Positions 1 through 8,077 of a stretch of DNA of 64,000 nt are shown in pieces. The DNA comes from Dermacentor variabilis (taxonomy: Eukaryota; Arthropoda; Arachnida; Ixodida; Ixodidae): assembly GCF_050947875.1 (NCBI RefSeq), contig NC_134569.1, positions 190,398,067-190,462,066 of the forward strand, given 5' to 3'. A program made the translations under genes and the position numbers. The number at the start of each line of letters is the position of its first letter. The first letter of the stretch is position 1. The notes under the pieces were generated by a model. That model was given only the letters and a program-made list of their open reading frames with translations, did no database searches and was not told the DNA's origin.

Positions 1-284
1 CCTTGCAACAAGACTTCGTCCTCAACGTGATATTTTAAAGCGTTGCCCAAGTATAACTCAAGGGCTTTTGGTTAATGAATGGACCAGCCATCAACGAAGG
101 GCGCAGTCCATACGACAACCTAGTCGCCTTTTGTTTAAAAGTTGACTTGCAGTCTTAAGCTACACATGTTTTCGGCACCGCGCTGACGCTGACGAGCTAC
201 CAGTGGAGTTTCAAGGCAATACATGACACGAGCGTTTCTAGCCGCGTGCGTCCGAGCGCTTACTTTTTTTCTTTTCTTTTACAG

Positions 285-294
285 GGGACTTTCC
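285..294 (+). promoter_or_regulatory. Perfect kappa-B motif GGGACTTTCC
   Basis: This is the canonical Rel/NF-kappa-B decamer, which in arthropods would be read by Dorsal, Dif or Relish type factors. It recurs unchanged at offset 284 of each unit (starts 5845, 11405, 16966, 22518, 28054, 33614, 39174, 44734, 50295, 55855, 61415). It abuts the splice-acceptor-like AG, so the two readings compete. Binding is untested. Confidence 0.35.
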
Positions 295-354
295 CGGCAC
301 GCGGGGTTGCGCACGACCCTTCCAAGATGTTTCGCGACTAACCCGCTAGGCCTG

Positions 355-366
355 GGCGCATGCGCC
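355..366. promoter_or_regulatory. NRF1/Ewg-like palindrome GGCGCATGCGCC
   Basis: A perfect 12-bp palindrome containing the GCGCATGCGC core of the NRF1 family, whose fly member is Ewg. A second copy, AGCGCATGCGCA, lies at 2442-2453 inside the inverted-repeat element. The first lies 61 bp after the kappa-B motif and 130 bp before the SINE A box. Confidence 0.3.
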
Positions 367-483
367 GTCGCACCATGAAAAGTCCAGATTTGCCTCAGGC
401 GAGAAGGGAACAAAAGGATTCCGGAGTAGGTAAGTGGGAGAAAGCGTTCCCGCACACAAAACACGATGTTAACATGCGAAATG

Positions 484-678
484 TCACCGAAGTCGTGGCG
501 CAGTGGTTAGGGCGCCGGCCTCGGCTTCGGGAGGTGGCGGGTTCGAATCCCACCGCCGGCGGAGACCCACCGCATAAAGGGTACAAGTGTCTCCCCTGCC
601 CGGAGCATGGCTCCAATTCGTGGGATGTGCACTTGGGGGGCGCTGCTAACTCCGCTGCGTCATTCTTCAAACCAGCTT
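484..678 (+). mobile_element. tRNA-derived SINE-like element, U1
   Basis: An RNA polymerase III type internal promoter is visible. The A box TGGCGCAGTGG is at 496-506 and fits TRGYNNARNNG; the B box GGTTCGAATCC at 540-550 is perfect. The T-arm-like stem around TTCGAAT forms with one C-A mismatch. The bases where a tRNA acceptor stem should start do not pair with those after the T arm, so this is not an intact tRNA gene. A tRNA-unrelated body of about 120 bp follows, ending near AACCAGCTT. I see no A-tail or clear target duplication, so both ends are approximate. The arrangement resembles tRNA-type SINEs of ticks such as Ruka; that family assignment is unverified. Confidence 0.75.
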
Positions 679-1589
679 AAAGTGGCTAGAAGCATGACGC
701 TCTGTGGTTGCTGACATAACTCATTCGGTCGTAGACCTGAGTGGTATGTCTGGCAATTCACGCGTAAATTAATCCCCACCAAAAAATACCGGCGTTGCCG
801 TAACAGTAGCGGAGGTTGCGGCAAAAAATCGCCACCGGTGCCTCTTCTTTTTTTCTTTTTACCCCCAAAACATGTCCTTCTTTTAACCGTGAAGCTACGC
901 TTTATGTCCGCGATAACGAGAACAAGGAATGATATTTTATATACCTTAAAAGTCTATATATTGCGGACAAATATCGGTGTATATAAGCATGGGGACTATG
1001 TGGGTGCCGTGAAGAAAACGTTTTGTTGAAATCTTTGTGTACTTCAGACGCTTAGAAAAAAAAAGTCGACTGCTAGCCGGTGTAGGAACATTGTAAGTTG
1101 ATTAATGCCACCCTATGTATCAGTGAAATAGAAATTCTATACAAAATGACTATACAGTTTAGGCGGCCCATACCGCAATCGATTCACTGTTTTCTTTCGC
1201 GGCTGATGTCAGTTATGACTGGCTAAGACCAAAGTCAAACTCTGAAACGATAGCTCGGTGTACATTCGGTGATGAAATGTAGCCTTTATTTACCAATTTC
1301 GCCTAGTTTCAATGATCGTCAGCCTACCGATCACAATTTCAAACTGGAGGCGATTCAACTTTGACCATTGGGTATCTGCTGGTTGTGGTATCGACGAGAA
1401 TAGCGCAAGAGCCTCTTGGTATGTGCCAAAATTGTCAATTTTCTGCCTGTTGCAATATGGACACGTAGAGGACTTGAGGAACTAGGAACGTGTTCGAACT
1501 ACAACATACGCGTTCAGTATGCGATATAGGAATGGTCCAATTCATGACCAGTCGTCGATAAATAATGTGCCACGTTTACGCCAGGTATA
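679..1589. other. AT-richer stretch without recognisable gene
   Basis: About 0.9 kb between the SINE and the dispersed-repeat-like block. It holds a TATA-like box (980-987), an A-run near 1056-1064 that varies by one base between units, and short frames with no recognisable product. Nothing else stands out. Confidence 0.5.
980..987 (+). promoter_or_regulatory. TATA-box-like TATATAAG
   Basis: A full match to TATAWAAR in the + strand. No good arthropod initiator (TCAGT type) lies 25-35 bp downstream; the nearest, TTCAGAC, is about 60 bp away. A promoter here is only a possibility. Confidence 0.2.
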
Positions 1590-1963
1590 CGTACTCCTAA
1601 CAAGCTGCTTGAGCCAACTTTAACGCGATAGCGTTAAGGGCCCGGTGTCCCCCCAAAATCTGGTGTCGGAACCCCGCGTCGGACGTCGTTTTCGACAAAA
1701 TGAATTTCAAACGAGCCATAACCAAGGTCCTCCATTTGGCGCAAGAAGGCGATTTAATTGAATGCCTCAATCTGAAATACGCCGAAAAATTGTAACGTAT
1801 GACATACACACAAACCGACAGACATGATAGTGGCGGATTGTAATTTTACAATCCGAGAAAATATAACTATGTTACGCGAAAACTCAAAGAAACGCCTTTC
1901 CCAGCGCTTCACCATTGATGGACCGCCAACGGAGTCCGCCATTTGCAGGCGCCGGCTCGTGAG
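1590..1963. repeat. Dispersed-repeat-like block with two hairpins
   Basis: It begins near a perfect 7-bp stem TTAACGC/GCGTTAA with a GATA loop at 1620-1637. A GTCGG-rich stretch and a GTCG-TTTT-CGAC mini-hairpin follow, then a perfect 22-bp inverted repeat at 1834-1855. The GCGTTAA hairpin followed by GTGTC and GGTGTCGG resembles an abundant dispersed repeat that I associate with tick genomes. This is recalled similarity, not a search result. It carries no coding frame of substance. Confidence 0.35.
1834..1855. repeat. Perfect 22-bp inverted repeat
   Basis: Arms CGGATTGTAA and TTACAATCCG are separated by two T residues. All units keep it, except that U5 has one mismatch (CGGACTGTAA, near 24068). 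It could be a remnant transposon end or a cruciform-prone site. Confidence 0.5.
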
Positions 1964-2516
1964 TAGACAGTTTTAGTTTAGCGTGCGCAACTATAGCGTA
2001 CGCTATACGCTATAATATAGCGTACGCTAAGCAGCGCACGTTTTCTACAATTTTAGTTGGCCGGTGATATCTTCGGATCTCAGAGGCCATATGCCGTCGT
2101 TGCGGCTATTTCGCGCCTTTAGCGACAGGTGGCGCTGACATCTCGAACGTTTCTTTCGTTAGGCTTCGACTCGTTCGAAACGAGAAGCGAACTCGAAAAC
2201 AGCACGAGGTTATCCATAATACTCTGTCGTCGAAGCGGCCTGAGACTAAGCGAAAGCCGTTTACACAGTCATTTGCTACGAACGAAGTGCATTTTACAAA
2301 AGCAACGCCAAATTCAATTCGAAGTGGGCAGCCGGGACCGCCGCCGTGTTTCCCGCAAGCTCCGCAAACCCCGCAAAAACGCTAACGCTAACTCGTTTGC
2401 GTTGCGTACGCCCGCTATACCCGCTATTTCGTTTAGCGTTCAGCGCATGCGCAGTGACGACCCGCTATTTTTTAGCGTACGCAATGGAATAGCGTACGCT
2501 TTACTAAAACTGTCTA
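1964..2516. mobile_element. TIR-bounded MITE-like DNA element (553 bp), U1
   Basis: The ends are a perfect 14-bp inverted repeat, TAGACAGTTTTAGT at 1964-1977 and its reverse complement at 2503-2516. Similarity continues imperfectly for another 10 or so bases (AGCGTGCGC against AGCGTACGC). If the outer TA is a target duplication, the element would fit a Tc1/mariner-like TA-inserting group, but this is uncertain. Subterminal regions are full of GCGTACGC and AGCG motifs, including palindromes TAGCGTACGCTA at 1994-2005 and 2018-2029 and a near copy at 2490-2500. Such arrays are common transposase-binding subterminal repeats. No transposase is recognisable inside, so it would be non-autonomous. 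Confidence 0.6.
2122..2135 (+). promoter_or_regulatory. CTCF-like half site AGGTGGCGC
   Basis: GCGACAGGTGGCGC matches the 3' part of the CTCF consensus CCASYAGRKGGCRS fully (AGGTGGCGC) and the 5' part poorly, 11 of 14 overall. It has the same orientation as the stronger site 439 bp downstream. Confidence 0.25.
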
Positions 2517-2797
2517 ATATCTCGGGGGCGACGGAGTGGTGCGCCCAGTTCCTTGCAATGCCTCCAGATGGCGCTCGCCTACGCCGCGTCGGGCCGCACG
2601 CTGGAAGCCCCATTTCTTCCGGAAAGCCCCCCTTCGTGGCTAGCGTTCGCAGCCGACGTTTCCCGGTAAACATTACAGGTACAAATGCTCCAGTTGCCGG
2701 GAAGTGTGAGAAGCAGTCAGGGATCTTTGAATGCTGTGACGTGCCACTCTTAAACGCGAAGCATAAGCGTGCTCCATTTTTTAACAGATCTATTTGA
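2129..2797 (+). other. 222-codon open frame without ATG, probably non-coding
   Basis: This is the longest frame and is uninterrupted in all twelve units (669 bp each). It opens at GTG; the first in-frame ATG is at about codon 107. It starts inside the inverted-repeat element, runs out through the right terminus and ends near the AATAAA cluster, so it mixes unrelated sequence. The predicted peptide is rich in Arg and Ser and has no recognisable domain. Differences between units include several amino-acid changes (I/L, N/D, K/M, G/C), as expected without selection. It could be the 3' part of a spliced frame, which is untested. Confidence 0.15.
2561..2574 (+). promoter_or_regulatory. CTCF-like site, 13 of 14 consensus bases
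   Basis: CCTCCAGATGGCGC fits CCASYAGRKGGCRS at every position but the third. It lies 45 bp beyond the right end of the inverted-repeat element. The same 14 bases appear in all twelve units (starts 8122, 13682, 19235, 24770, 30330, 35890, 41450, 47011, 52571, 58131, 63692), always on the + strand. This gives a regular array of co-oriented candidate insulator sites every 5.5 kb. Confidence 0.4.
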
Positions 2798-2898
2798 TAT
2801 ATTGCTGAATAAAATGCAGAGGCAGAATAAACAACACAGGTCAAAAGCGGAGAAGGAGGAAAGCGAGCTGCCTGATCAGATGATGCATGAACGCAGGA

Positions 2899-2906
2899 TG
2901 ACGTCA
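2899..2906. promoter_or_regulatory. Perfect CRE palindrome TGACGTCA
   Basis: The full CREB/ATF octamer, unchanged in the copies inspected. With no mapped transcription start, its relevance is unknown. Confidence 0.3.
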
Positions 2907-3077
2907 TGCTTTAGTGGAGGAGGGCTAAAAGTGCACGAGAGCCAGTTATCGGGGGCCGATCCACCACATACATCTTCAGGTCGAGCACGGGCGCATGATG
3001 GATAGCATTGCCGCAAAACGCAGCCAGCATTGTTTAGGTACTGCTATTTCAATAAGTATTTCAACAGTGGTTCTATG

Positions 3078-3083
3078 AATAAA
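3078..3083 (+). terminator. Poly(A) signal AATAAA with GT-rich downstream region
   Basis: AATAAA is followed 15-40 nt later by a GT-rich stretch (3099-3125), the usual layout of a cleavage and polyadenylation site. Two more AATAAA hexamers lie upstream at 2808-2813 and 2826-2831. This makes transcript 3' ends on the + strand plausible in every unit. Confidence 0.35.
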
Positions 3084-3100
3084 CACAATATACTTTCACG

Positions 3101-3618
3101 TGTTTCAATGTAGAAGTGTTCTTGGCCCTTATATCGCGTCTACTTGTATCCGCTGATGTACGCATGAATTTTCGAGGGCATGGGCATATGAGCAAAGGTA
3201 GGCTGCACAAGACAGCTAGGATTATGTTAAATGCTTTCTTCCAACCTTGTTGAGTGTTTGCCTATTGCACTTTTTTCTTGCGCTGATGAAATAATGTTGC
3301 GCAAGACTAGTGCATAAACACGCCTTCAGCAAAGCCGCATAATAGAGACGTAGCGGTTAAGAGATATAAATAAATAAGCATTAGTAGTGCTCGTCGTCTT
3401 ATATTCGGTATGCGGATAGTGTGTCACGAAGTAATTTGAAGAAAGTTTCGTAATTACTAGCAAGTTACACGTGCTTTTGCCTGTGCGTTGCTTTTATGTG
3501 ATCGATTGTGCCCAGAAATGGTCAACTACGCAGTAATTTGAGGAGCAATTCTTACCGCCTTGTAGATCAACAGTCCAAAGATGTATTAAGAGTATGTACA
3601 TCACCGGGATATTAAAAA
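3101..3618. other. Stretch without gene; one hairpin
   Basis: No product is recognisable. A perfect 7-bp stem, CTTGCGC at 3277-3283 with GCGCAAG at 3299-3305 and a 15-nt loop, is the only structure noticed. A CACGTG E-box lies near 3468, and an AT-rich ATATAAATAAATAAG stretch near 3363-3377. Confidence 0.4.
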
Positions 3619-3843
3619 ATGCACACATCGATCCACTTTAATAAGATTGGGAAGCTTTCCAAGCATATTAGTGCCTATGCAAATAACGTAACGACAAAAG
3701 TTGCAATGTTCCAATACAGATTTTCATCAAGCAAACAAAAGAAAAGAAAAAAAATAAAAGGTCGCAGGTGGCGTCCATTTATTTCTTATACATTTGCGCT
3801 TATATTCGTTTTGGCGTGCTTCGATTTGTACTCCTGTGGTTGA
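3619..3843 (+). CDS. Hypothetical 74-residue basic, tail-anchored-like frame (doubtful)
   Basis: One of the few frames with a true ATG. It has a purine at -3. Residues about 38-53 are a strongly basic cluster (KQKKRKK...RR), followed by a hydrophobic stretch of about 16-18 residues and a short C-terminus, so a product would resemble a small tail-anchored membrane peptide. It is intact in ten of eleven complete units; U4 loses one A in the coding A-run (near 20425) and reads into 107 codons. The basic cluster is simply an A-rich low-complexity tract, so chance is a good explanation. I recognise no family. Confidence 0.15.
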   Translation: MHTSIHFNKIGKLSKHISAYANNVTTKVAMFQYRFSSSKQKKRKKIKGRRWRPFISYTFALIFVLACFDLYSCG

Positions 3844-4052
3844 CGAGCATGTATTCACAGTTGTGAAAGGCCGTCGGTACGCCTGCGAAAGTGTTCTTTC
3901 AGAACTACCGGGCCAGAAGCGTTTAGAAATCGTTGTATATTAATTACCCATTGCGTTTCATTTTCCTGTGCTGCCCTCTGCCGCAAACAGCTGGAAACAT
4001 TTTCGAAGGGCGTCGGGGCTTTCGCCGGTTGATTTGTGTACCTGCGCCCACG

Positions 4053-5074
4053 GTGAGTGCGCTTCATGTGTGCGTTTCGCGGATCGATAATCATTAATAA
4101 TGTTTTCTCCGGGCAGAATGTCGTTCGTGGAAGCCACGAAGCAGTCAATGACTACTGGGTGAGGGGGCCTGTGCGCGCTGTTGTGCAAACGGTGCGACCG
4201 ATAAAGGCACGTGAAATTGCGTTCGCCGACAAGGCTGCCTTGGAGTTTGAGGTCGCTGATTTTAGACTTGAATCTCGCATTTGGTATTTTTGTTAAACAT
4301 TATTATCACATTTCGCATATTCAAAAGGTATTCGAGCGCAGCCTTCTACGCCGGATTTATCGAAGCGGTAAACTTGTTTGCGTAGACATCTACAGGCGCA
4401 GATCGTTGAGCGTCAGATATTCTGTAAAAGGTGCATCGCTGATATGAAATAATCTTTGAACGTAGCAAAACATACATATCTGCGCATATGTGCCGAGTTG
4501 TACCACCCGGAGACGCGACAATATGAGTTGCCGAGCCACTTCAACAATGGCAACTGTGATCCAGATAACATATTACGGGCTGTTAATTTATTTCTGATTC
4601 TCGCTTTCTTGAACTCCATCATACTCAGGAGTTTGCGCGTACCAGGAAACGTTTTTGAGAAAACTGTACTCGCATAATTTAAGTGCTCATTTACAGACCG
4701 TGTCGTTCTCTCGCGTAATGTTGGATGCCATCGGTGAGACAGATTGTACAACTGAGAGAGGCAGTTGTTTCTTCTTGTGTATACGAAATGCACCGGCTCT
4801 TGTTTCTTGCTTGACACAGAGGCAAACAATGCATCTCTGGAATTGTCAAATGTGTCGGCTTAGCTGCAAATATTGCCCCAACGATCTACGTAGCGAATGC
4901 GAACGGACACATACGGCAACGGTGGCGTACAGATTTTGGCACAACGCTGCGTCACCGCTTGCCGCTTATATTGTATACGCGCCTTGCGAAGTGGAGTGTA
5001 GTCGATTTCTAATCGCAAACGACAGCACTGAGCTATGAAAGGTCTTTCGTTCTTTCTAACTGCTTCCCTTTCAG
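4053..5074 (+). other. Intron-like interval with GTGAGT donor, CTAAC branch site and CAG acceptor
   Basis: A donor GTGAGT follows CACG at 4053. At the other end, CTAAC at 5056-5060 precedes a pyrimidine stretch and TTTCAG at 5069-5074, an excellent branch point and acceptor set although the branch A is rather close (15 nt). The 1,022-bp interval holds frames of 138 codons (minus strand, TTG start) and 127 codons (plus strand, TTG start) with no recognisable product. This interval also holds the strongest variant clustering between units. Confidence 0.3.
4718..5038 (+). other. 106-codon cysteine-rich open frame, start not conserved
   Basis: An ATG at 4718 opens a frame with about ten cysteines, including CxxCxxxCxxC spacing. 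The ATG is AAG in U3, U4, U5 and U11, so four of eleven units lack the start. That argues against a conserved protein. No family was recognised. Confidence 0.1.
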
Positions 5075-5844
5075 CTCAAGTCCACCAAAAGTGTGTGCAC
5101 GAGCACGACGGCATTAGGCTTAACATTCGCTAAACAGCATCAGCATTGACTCAAACTCCATGTGCACGGATGGCGCGGGAGGGTTGAATCTTGTGCATTT
5201 CAACCTTTAGGCATGTTTTTCCACACTTTGACGGCGATTAATACGATACACAAGCGAAGGCGCTGTCGCCATTTCGCGTCGTCAGTTTGATAGCCGATCG
5301 CTTAGGCTTCGTTGGCCGGCGCACTGATTTTCTCGGTGCTGTTGACAAGAAAGCCCGTCGCAGTGCGGCAACTCGCGCTCGTCGGCTGCGTCGTGTTCGG
5401 CCTGATATGATATTGTGCTTTCAGTGACGCATTGTACTAAACAGTTGGTCACTCGTTGACGTGAGCGTCTTGTCGGTTTCGTATCGACCCAGTCTTACCG
5501 CGCCTTGAATGAGTACGTGAAGCCACGCGCGCGCTGCCACCACCAGCATGTGAGGGCCGACCTTGCAACAAGACTTCGTCCTCAACGTGATATTTTAAAG
5601 CGTTGCCCATGTATAACTCAAGGGCTTTTGGTTAATGAATTGACCAGCCATCAACGAAGGGCGCAGTCCATACGACAACCTAGTCGCCTTTTGTTTAAAA
5701 GTTGACTTGCAGTCTTAAGCTACACATGTTTTCGGCACCGCGCTGACGCTGACGAGCTACCAGTGGAGTTTCAAGGCAATACATGACACGAGCGTTTCTA
5801 GCCGCGTGCGTCCGAGCGCTTACTTTTTTTCTTTTCTTTTACAG
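5075..5844 (+). other. Unit-junction stretch without recognisable gene
   Basis: This runs from the acceptor-like CAG of U1 across the arbitrary unit boundary to the next acceptor-like ACAG in U2. It holds a 66-codon frame (5505-5705, TTG start), no repeats and no clear donor; weak GT-containing candidates lie near 5460 and 5549. In U4-U5 and U11-U12 this is the region covered by the shared haplotype tract. Confidence 0.4.
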
Positions 5845-6043
5845 GGGACTTTCCCGGCACGCGGGGTTGCGCACGACCCTTCCAAGATGTTTCGCGACTA
5901 ACCCGCTAGGCCTGGGCGCATGCGCCGTCGCACCATGAAAAGTCCAGATTTGCCTCAGGCGAGAAGGGAACAAAAGGATTCCGGAGTAGGTAAGTGGGAG
6001 AAAGCGTTCCCGCACACAAAACACGATGTTAACATGCGAAATG

Positions 6044-6238
6044 TCACCGAAGTCGTGGCGCAGTGGTTAGGGCGCCGGCCTCGGCTTCGGGAGGTGGCGG
6101 GTTCGAATCCCACCGCCGGCGGAGACCCACCGCATAAAGGGTACAAGTGTCTCCCCTGCCCGGAGCATGGCTCCAATTCGTGGGATGTGCACTTGGGGGG
6201 CGCTGCTAACTCCGCTGCGTCATTCTTCAAACCAGCTT
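6044..6238 (+). mobile_element. tRNA-derived SINE-like element, U2
   Basis: Same offset as in U1 with both boxes intact (A box 6056-6066, B box 6100-6110). I saw no difference from U1. Confidence 0.75.
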
Positions 6239-7524
6239 AAAGTGGCTAGAAGCATGACGCTCTGTGGTTGCTGACATAACTCATTCGGTCGTAGACCTGA
6301 GTGGTATGTCTGGCAATTCACGCGTAAATTAATCCCCACCAAAAAATACCGGCGTTGCCGTAACAGTAGCGGAGGTTGCGGCAAAAAATCGCCACCGGTG
6401 CCTCTTCTTTTTTTCTTTTTACCCCCAAAACATGTCCTTCTTTTAACCGTGAAGCTACGCTTTATGTCCGCGATAACGAGAACAAGGAATGATATTTTAT
6501 ATAGCTTAAAAGTCTATATATTGCGGACAAATATCGGTGTATATAAGCATGGGGACTATGTGGGTGCCGTGAAGAAAACGTTTTGTTGAAATCTTTGTGT
6601 ACTTCAGACGCTTAGAAAAAAAAAAGTCGACTGCTAGCCGGTGTAGGAACATTGTAAGTTGATTAATGCCACCCTATGTATCAGTGAAATAGAAATTCTA
6701 TACAAAATGACTATACAGTTTAGGCGGCCCATACCGCAATGGATTCACTGTTTTCTTTCGCGGCTGATGTCAGTTATGACTGGCTAAGACCAAAGTCAAA
6801 CTCTGAAACGATAGCTCGGTGTACATTCGGTGATGAAATGTAGCCTTTATTTACCAATTTCGCCTAGTTTCAATGATCGTCAGCCTACCGATCACAATTT
6901 CAAACTGGAGGCGATTCAACTTTGACCATTGGGTATCTGCTGGTTGTGGTATCGACGAGAATAGCGCAAGAGCCTCTTGGTATGTGCCAAAATTGTCAAT
7001 TTTCTGCCTGTTGCAATATGGACACGTAGAGGACTTGAGGAACTAGGAACGTGTTCGAACTACAACATACGCGTTCAGTATGCGATATAGGAATGGTCCA
7101 ATTCATGACCAGTCGTCGATAAATAATGTGCCACGTTTACGCCAGGTATACGTACTCCTAACAAGCTGCTTGAGCCAACTTTAACGCGATAGCGTTAAGG
7201 GCCCGGTGTCCCCCCAAAATCTGGTGTCGGAACCCCGCGTCGGACGTCGTTTTCGACAAAATGATTTTCAAACCAGCCATAACCAAGGTCCTCCATTTGG
7301 CGCAAGAAGGCGATTTAATTGAATGCCTCAATCTGAAATACGCCGAAAAATTGTAACGTATGACATACACACAAACCGACAGACATGATAGTGGCGGATT
7401 GTAATTTTACAATCCGAGAAAATATAACTATGTTACGCGAAAACTCAAAGAAACGCCTTTCCCAGCGCTTCACCATTGATGGACCGCCAACGGAGTCCGC
7501 CATTTGCAGGCGCCGGCTCGTGAG

Positions 7525-8077
7525 TAGACAGTTTTAGTTTAGCGTGCGCAACTATAGCGTACGCTATACGCTATAATATAGCGTACGCTAAGCAGCGCAC
7601 GTTTTCTACAATTTTAGTTGGCCGGCGATATCTTCGGATCTCAGAGGCCATATGCCGTCGTTGCGGCTATTTCGCGCCTTTAGCGACAGGTGGCGCTGAC
7701 ATCTCGAACGTTTCTTTCGTTAGGCTTCGACTCGTTCGAAACGAGAAGCGAACTCGAAAACAGCACGAGGTTATCCATAATACTCTGTCGTCGAAGCGGC
7801 CTGAGACTAAGCGAAAGCCGTTTACACAGTCATTTGCTACGAACGAAGTGCATTTTACAAAAGCAACGCCAAATTCAATTCGAAGTGGGCAGCCGGGACC
7901 GCCGCCGTGTTTCCCGCAAGCTCCGCAAACCCCGCAAAAACGCTAACGCTAACTCGTTTGCGTTGCGTACGCCCGCTATACCCGCTATTTCGTTTAGCGT
8001 TCAGAGCATGCGCAGTGACGACCCGCTATTTTTTAGCGTACGCAATGGAATAGCGTACGCTTTACTAAAACTGTCTA
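7525..8077. mobile_element. TIR-bounded MITE-like element, U2
   Basis: Both 14-bp termini are intact. The internal GCGCATGCGC motif is altered at 8005 (AGAGCATGCG). Confidence 0.6.

Larger units (their letters stand above)
265..429 (+). other. Exon-like segment: pyrimidine tract, AG acceptor, GTAAGT donor
   Basis: A nearly pure T/C tract ends in ACAG at 281-284, and a perfect GTAAGT donor starts at 430, giving a candidate 145-nt internal exon at 285-429. The arrangement is at the same offset in all twelve units. U5 and U12 change only the base before ACAG (TTGACAG). All three frames were checked: two meet stop codons early and one is open through the donor, so it could be a noncoding exon or carry a short frame. 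The same stretch holds the kappa-B and NRF1-like motifs, so a promoter role is an alternative. No transcript evidence is available. Confidence 0.35.
2517..3100 (+). other. Regulatory-signal-rich 3' segment
   Basis: Beyond the inverted-repeat element this segment holds the strong CTCF-like site, an ACAG acceptor-like site at 2675-2678, another (TTTTTTAACAG) ending at 2787, a CRE at 2899-2906 and three AATAAA hexamers. A 63-codon ATG frame (2814-3005) is present but has no recognisable product. The order acceptor, about 300 nt, AATAAA, GT-rich is that of a terminal exon on the + strand. Confidence 0.3.
1..5560 (+). repeat. Macrosatellite unit U1 (5560 bp)
   Basis: First complete unit, used here as the reference for all offsets. 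The bases at 1 recur at 5561, 11121 and so on in the same orientation. U1 is the most divergent copy. Private bases include G81, A1704, G1713, T2065, G2738, C4174, a cluster at about 4216-4229, T4456, T4526 and T4809, where the other copies agree with each other. G2738 changes a CACGTG E-box found in the other units to GACGTG. This excess of private changes is what one expects of a unit nearer an array edge, where exchange is less frequent, but the edge itself is not in the window. Confidence 0.97.

Noticed and set aside
496..565. Functional tRNA gene
   Set aside because: The A and B boxes are good, but the acceptor arms do not pair, the D stem has an extra G, and a non-tRNA body follows.
360..680. 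106-codon frame across the SINE as a protein
   Set aside because: It is the read-through of tRNA-like and SINE sequence. U8 and U9 break it with stop codons, and the antisense 91-codon frame is a shadow of the same sequence.
2129..2797. 222-codon frame in all twelve units as a conserved gene
   Set aside because: It begins at GTG, has no ATG for the first 106 codons and crosses a transposon terminus. Its conservation equals that of the surrounding noncoding bases.
3277..3305. Box C/D snoRNA around the TGATGA at about 3285
   Set aside because: The C box lacks the leading purine and no D box lies at a suitable distance. The 7-bp stem has its TGATGA in the loop.
4413..4829. 138-codon minus-strand frame as a gene
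   Set aside because: It starts at TTG, overlaps the plus-strand frame, has no recognisable domain, and shows mostly amino-acid-changing differences between units.
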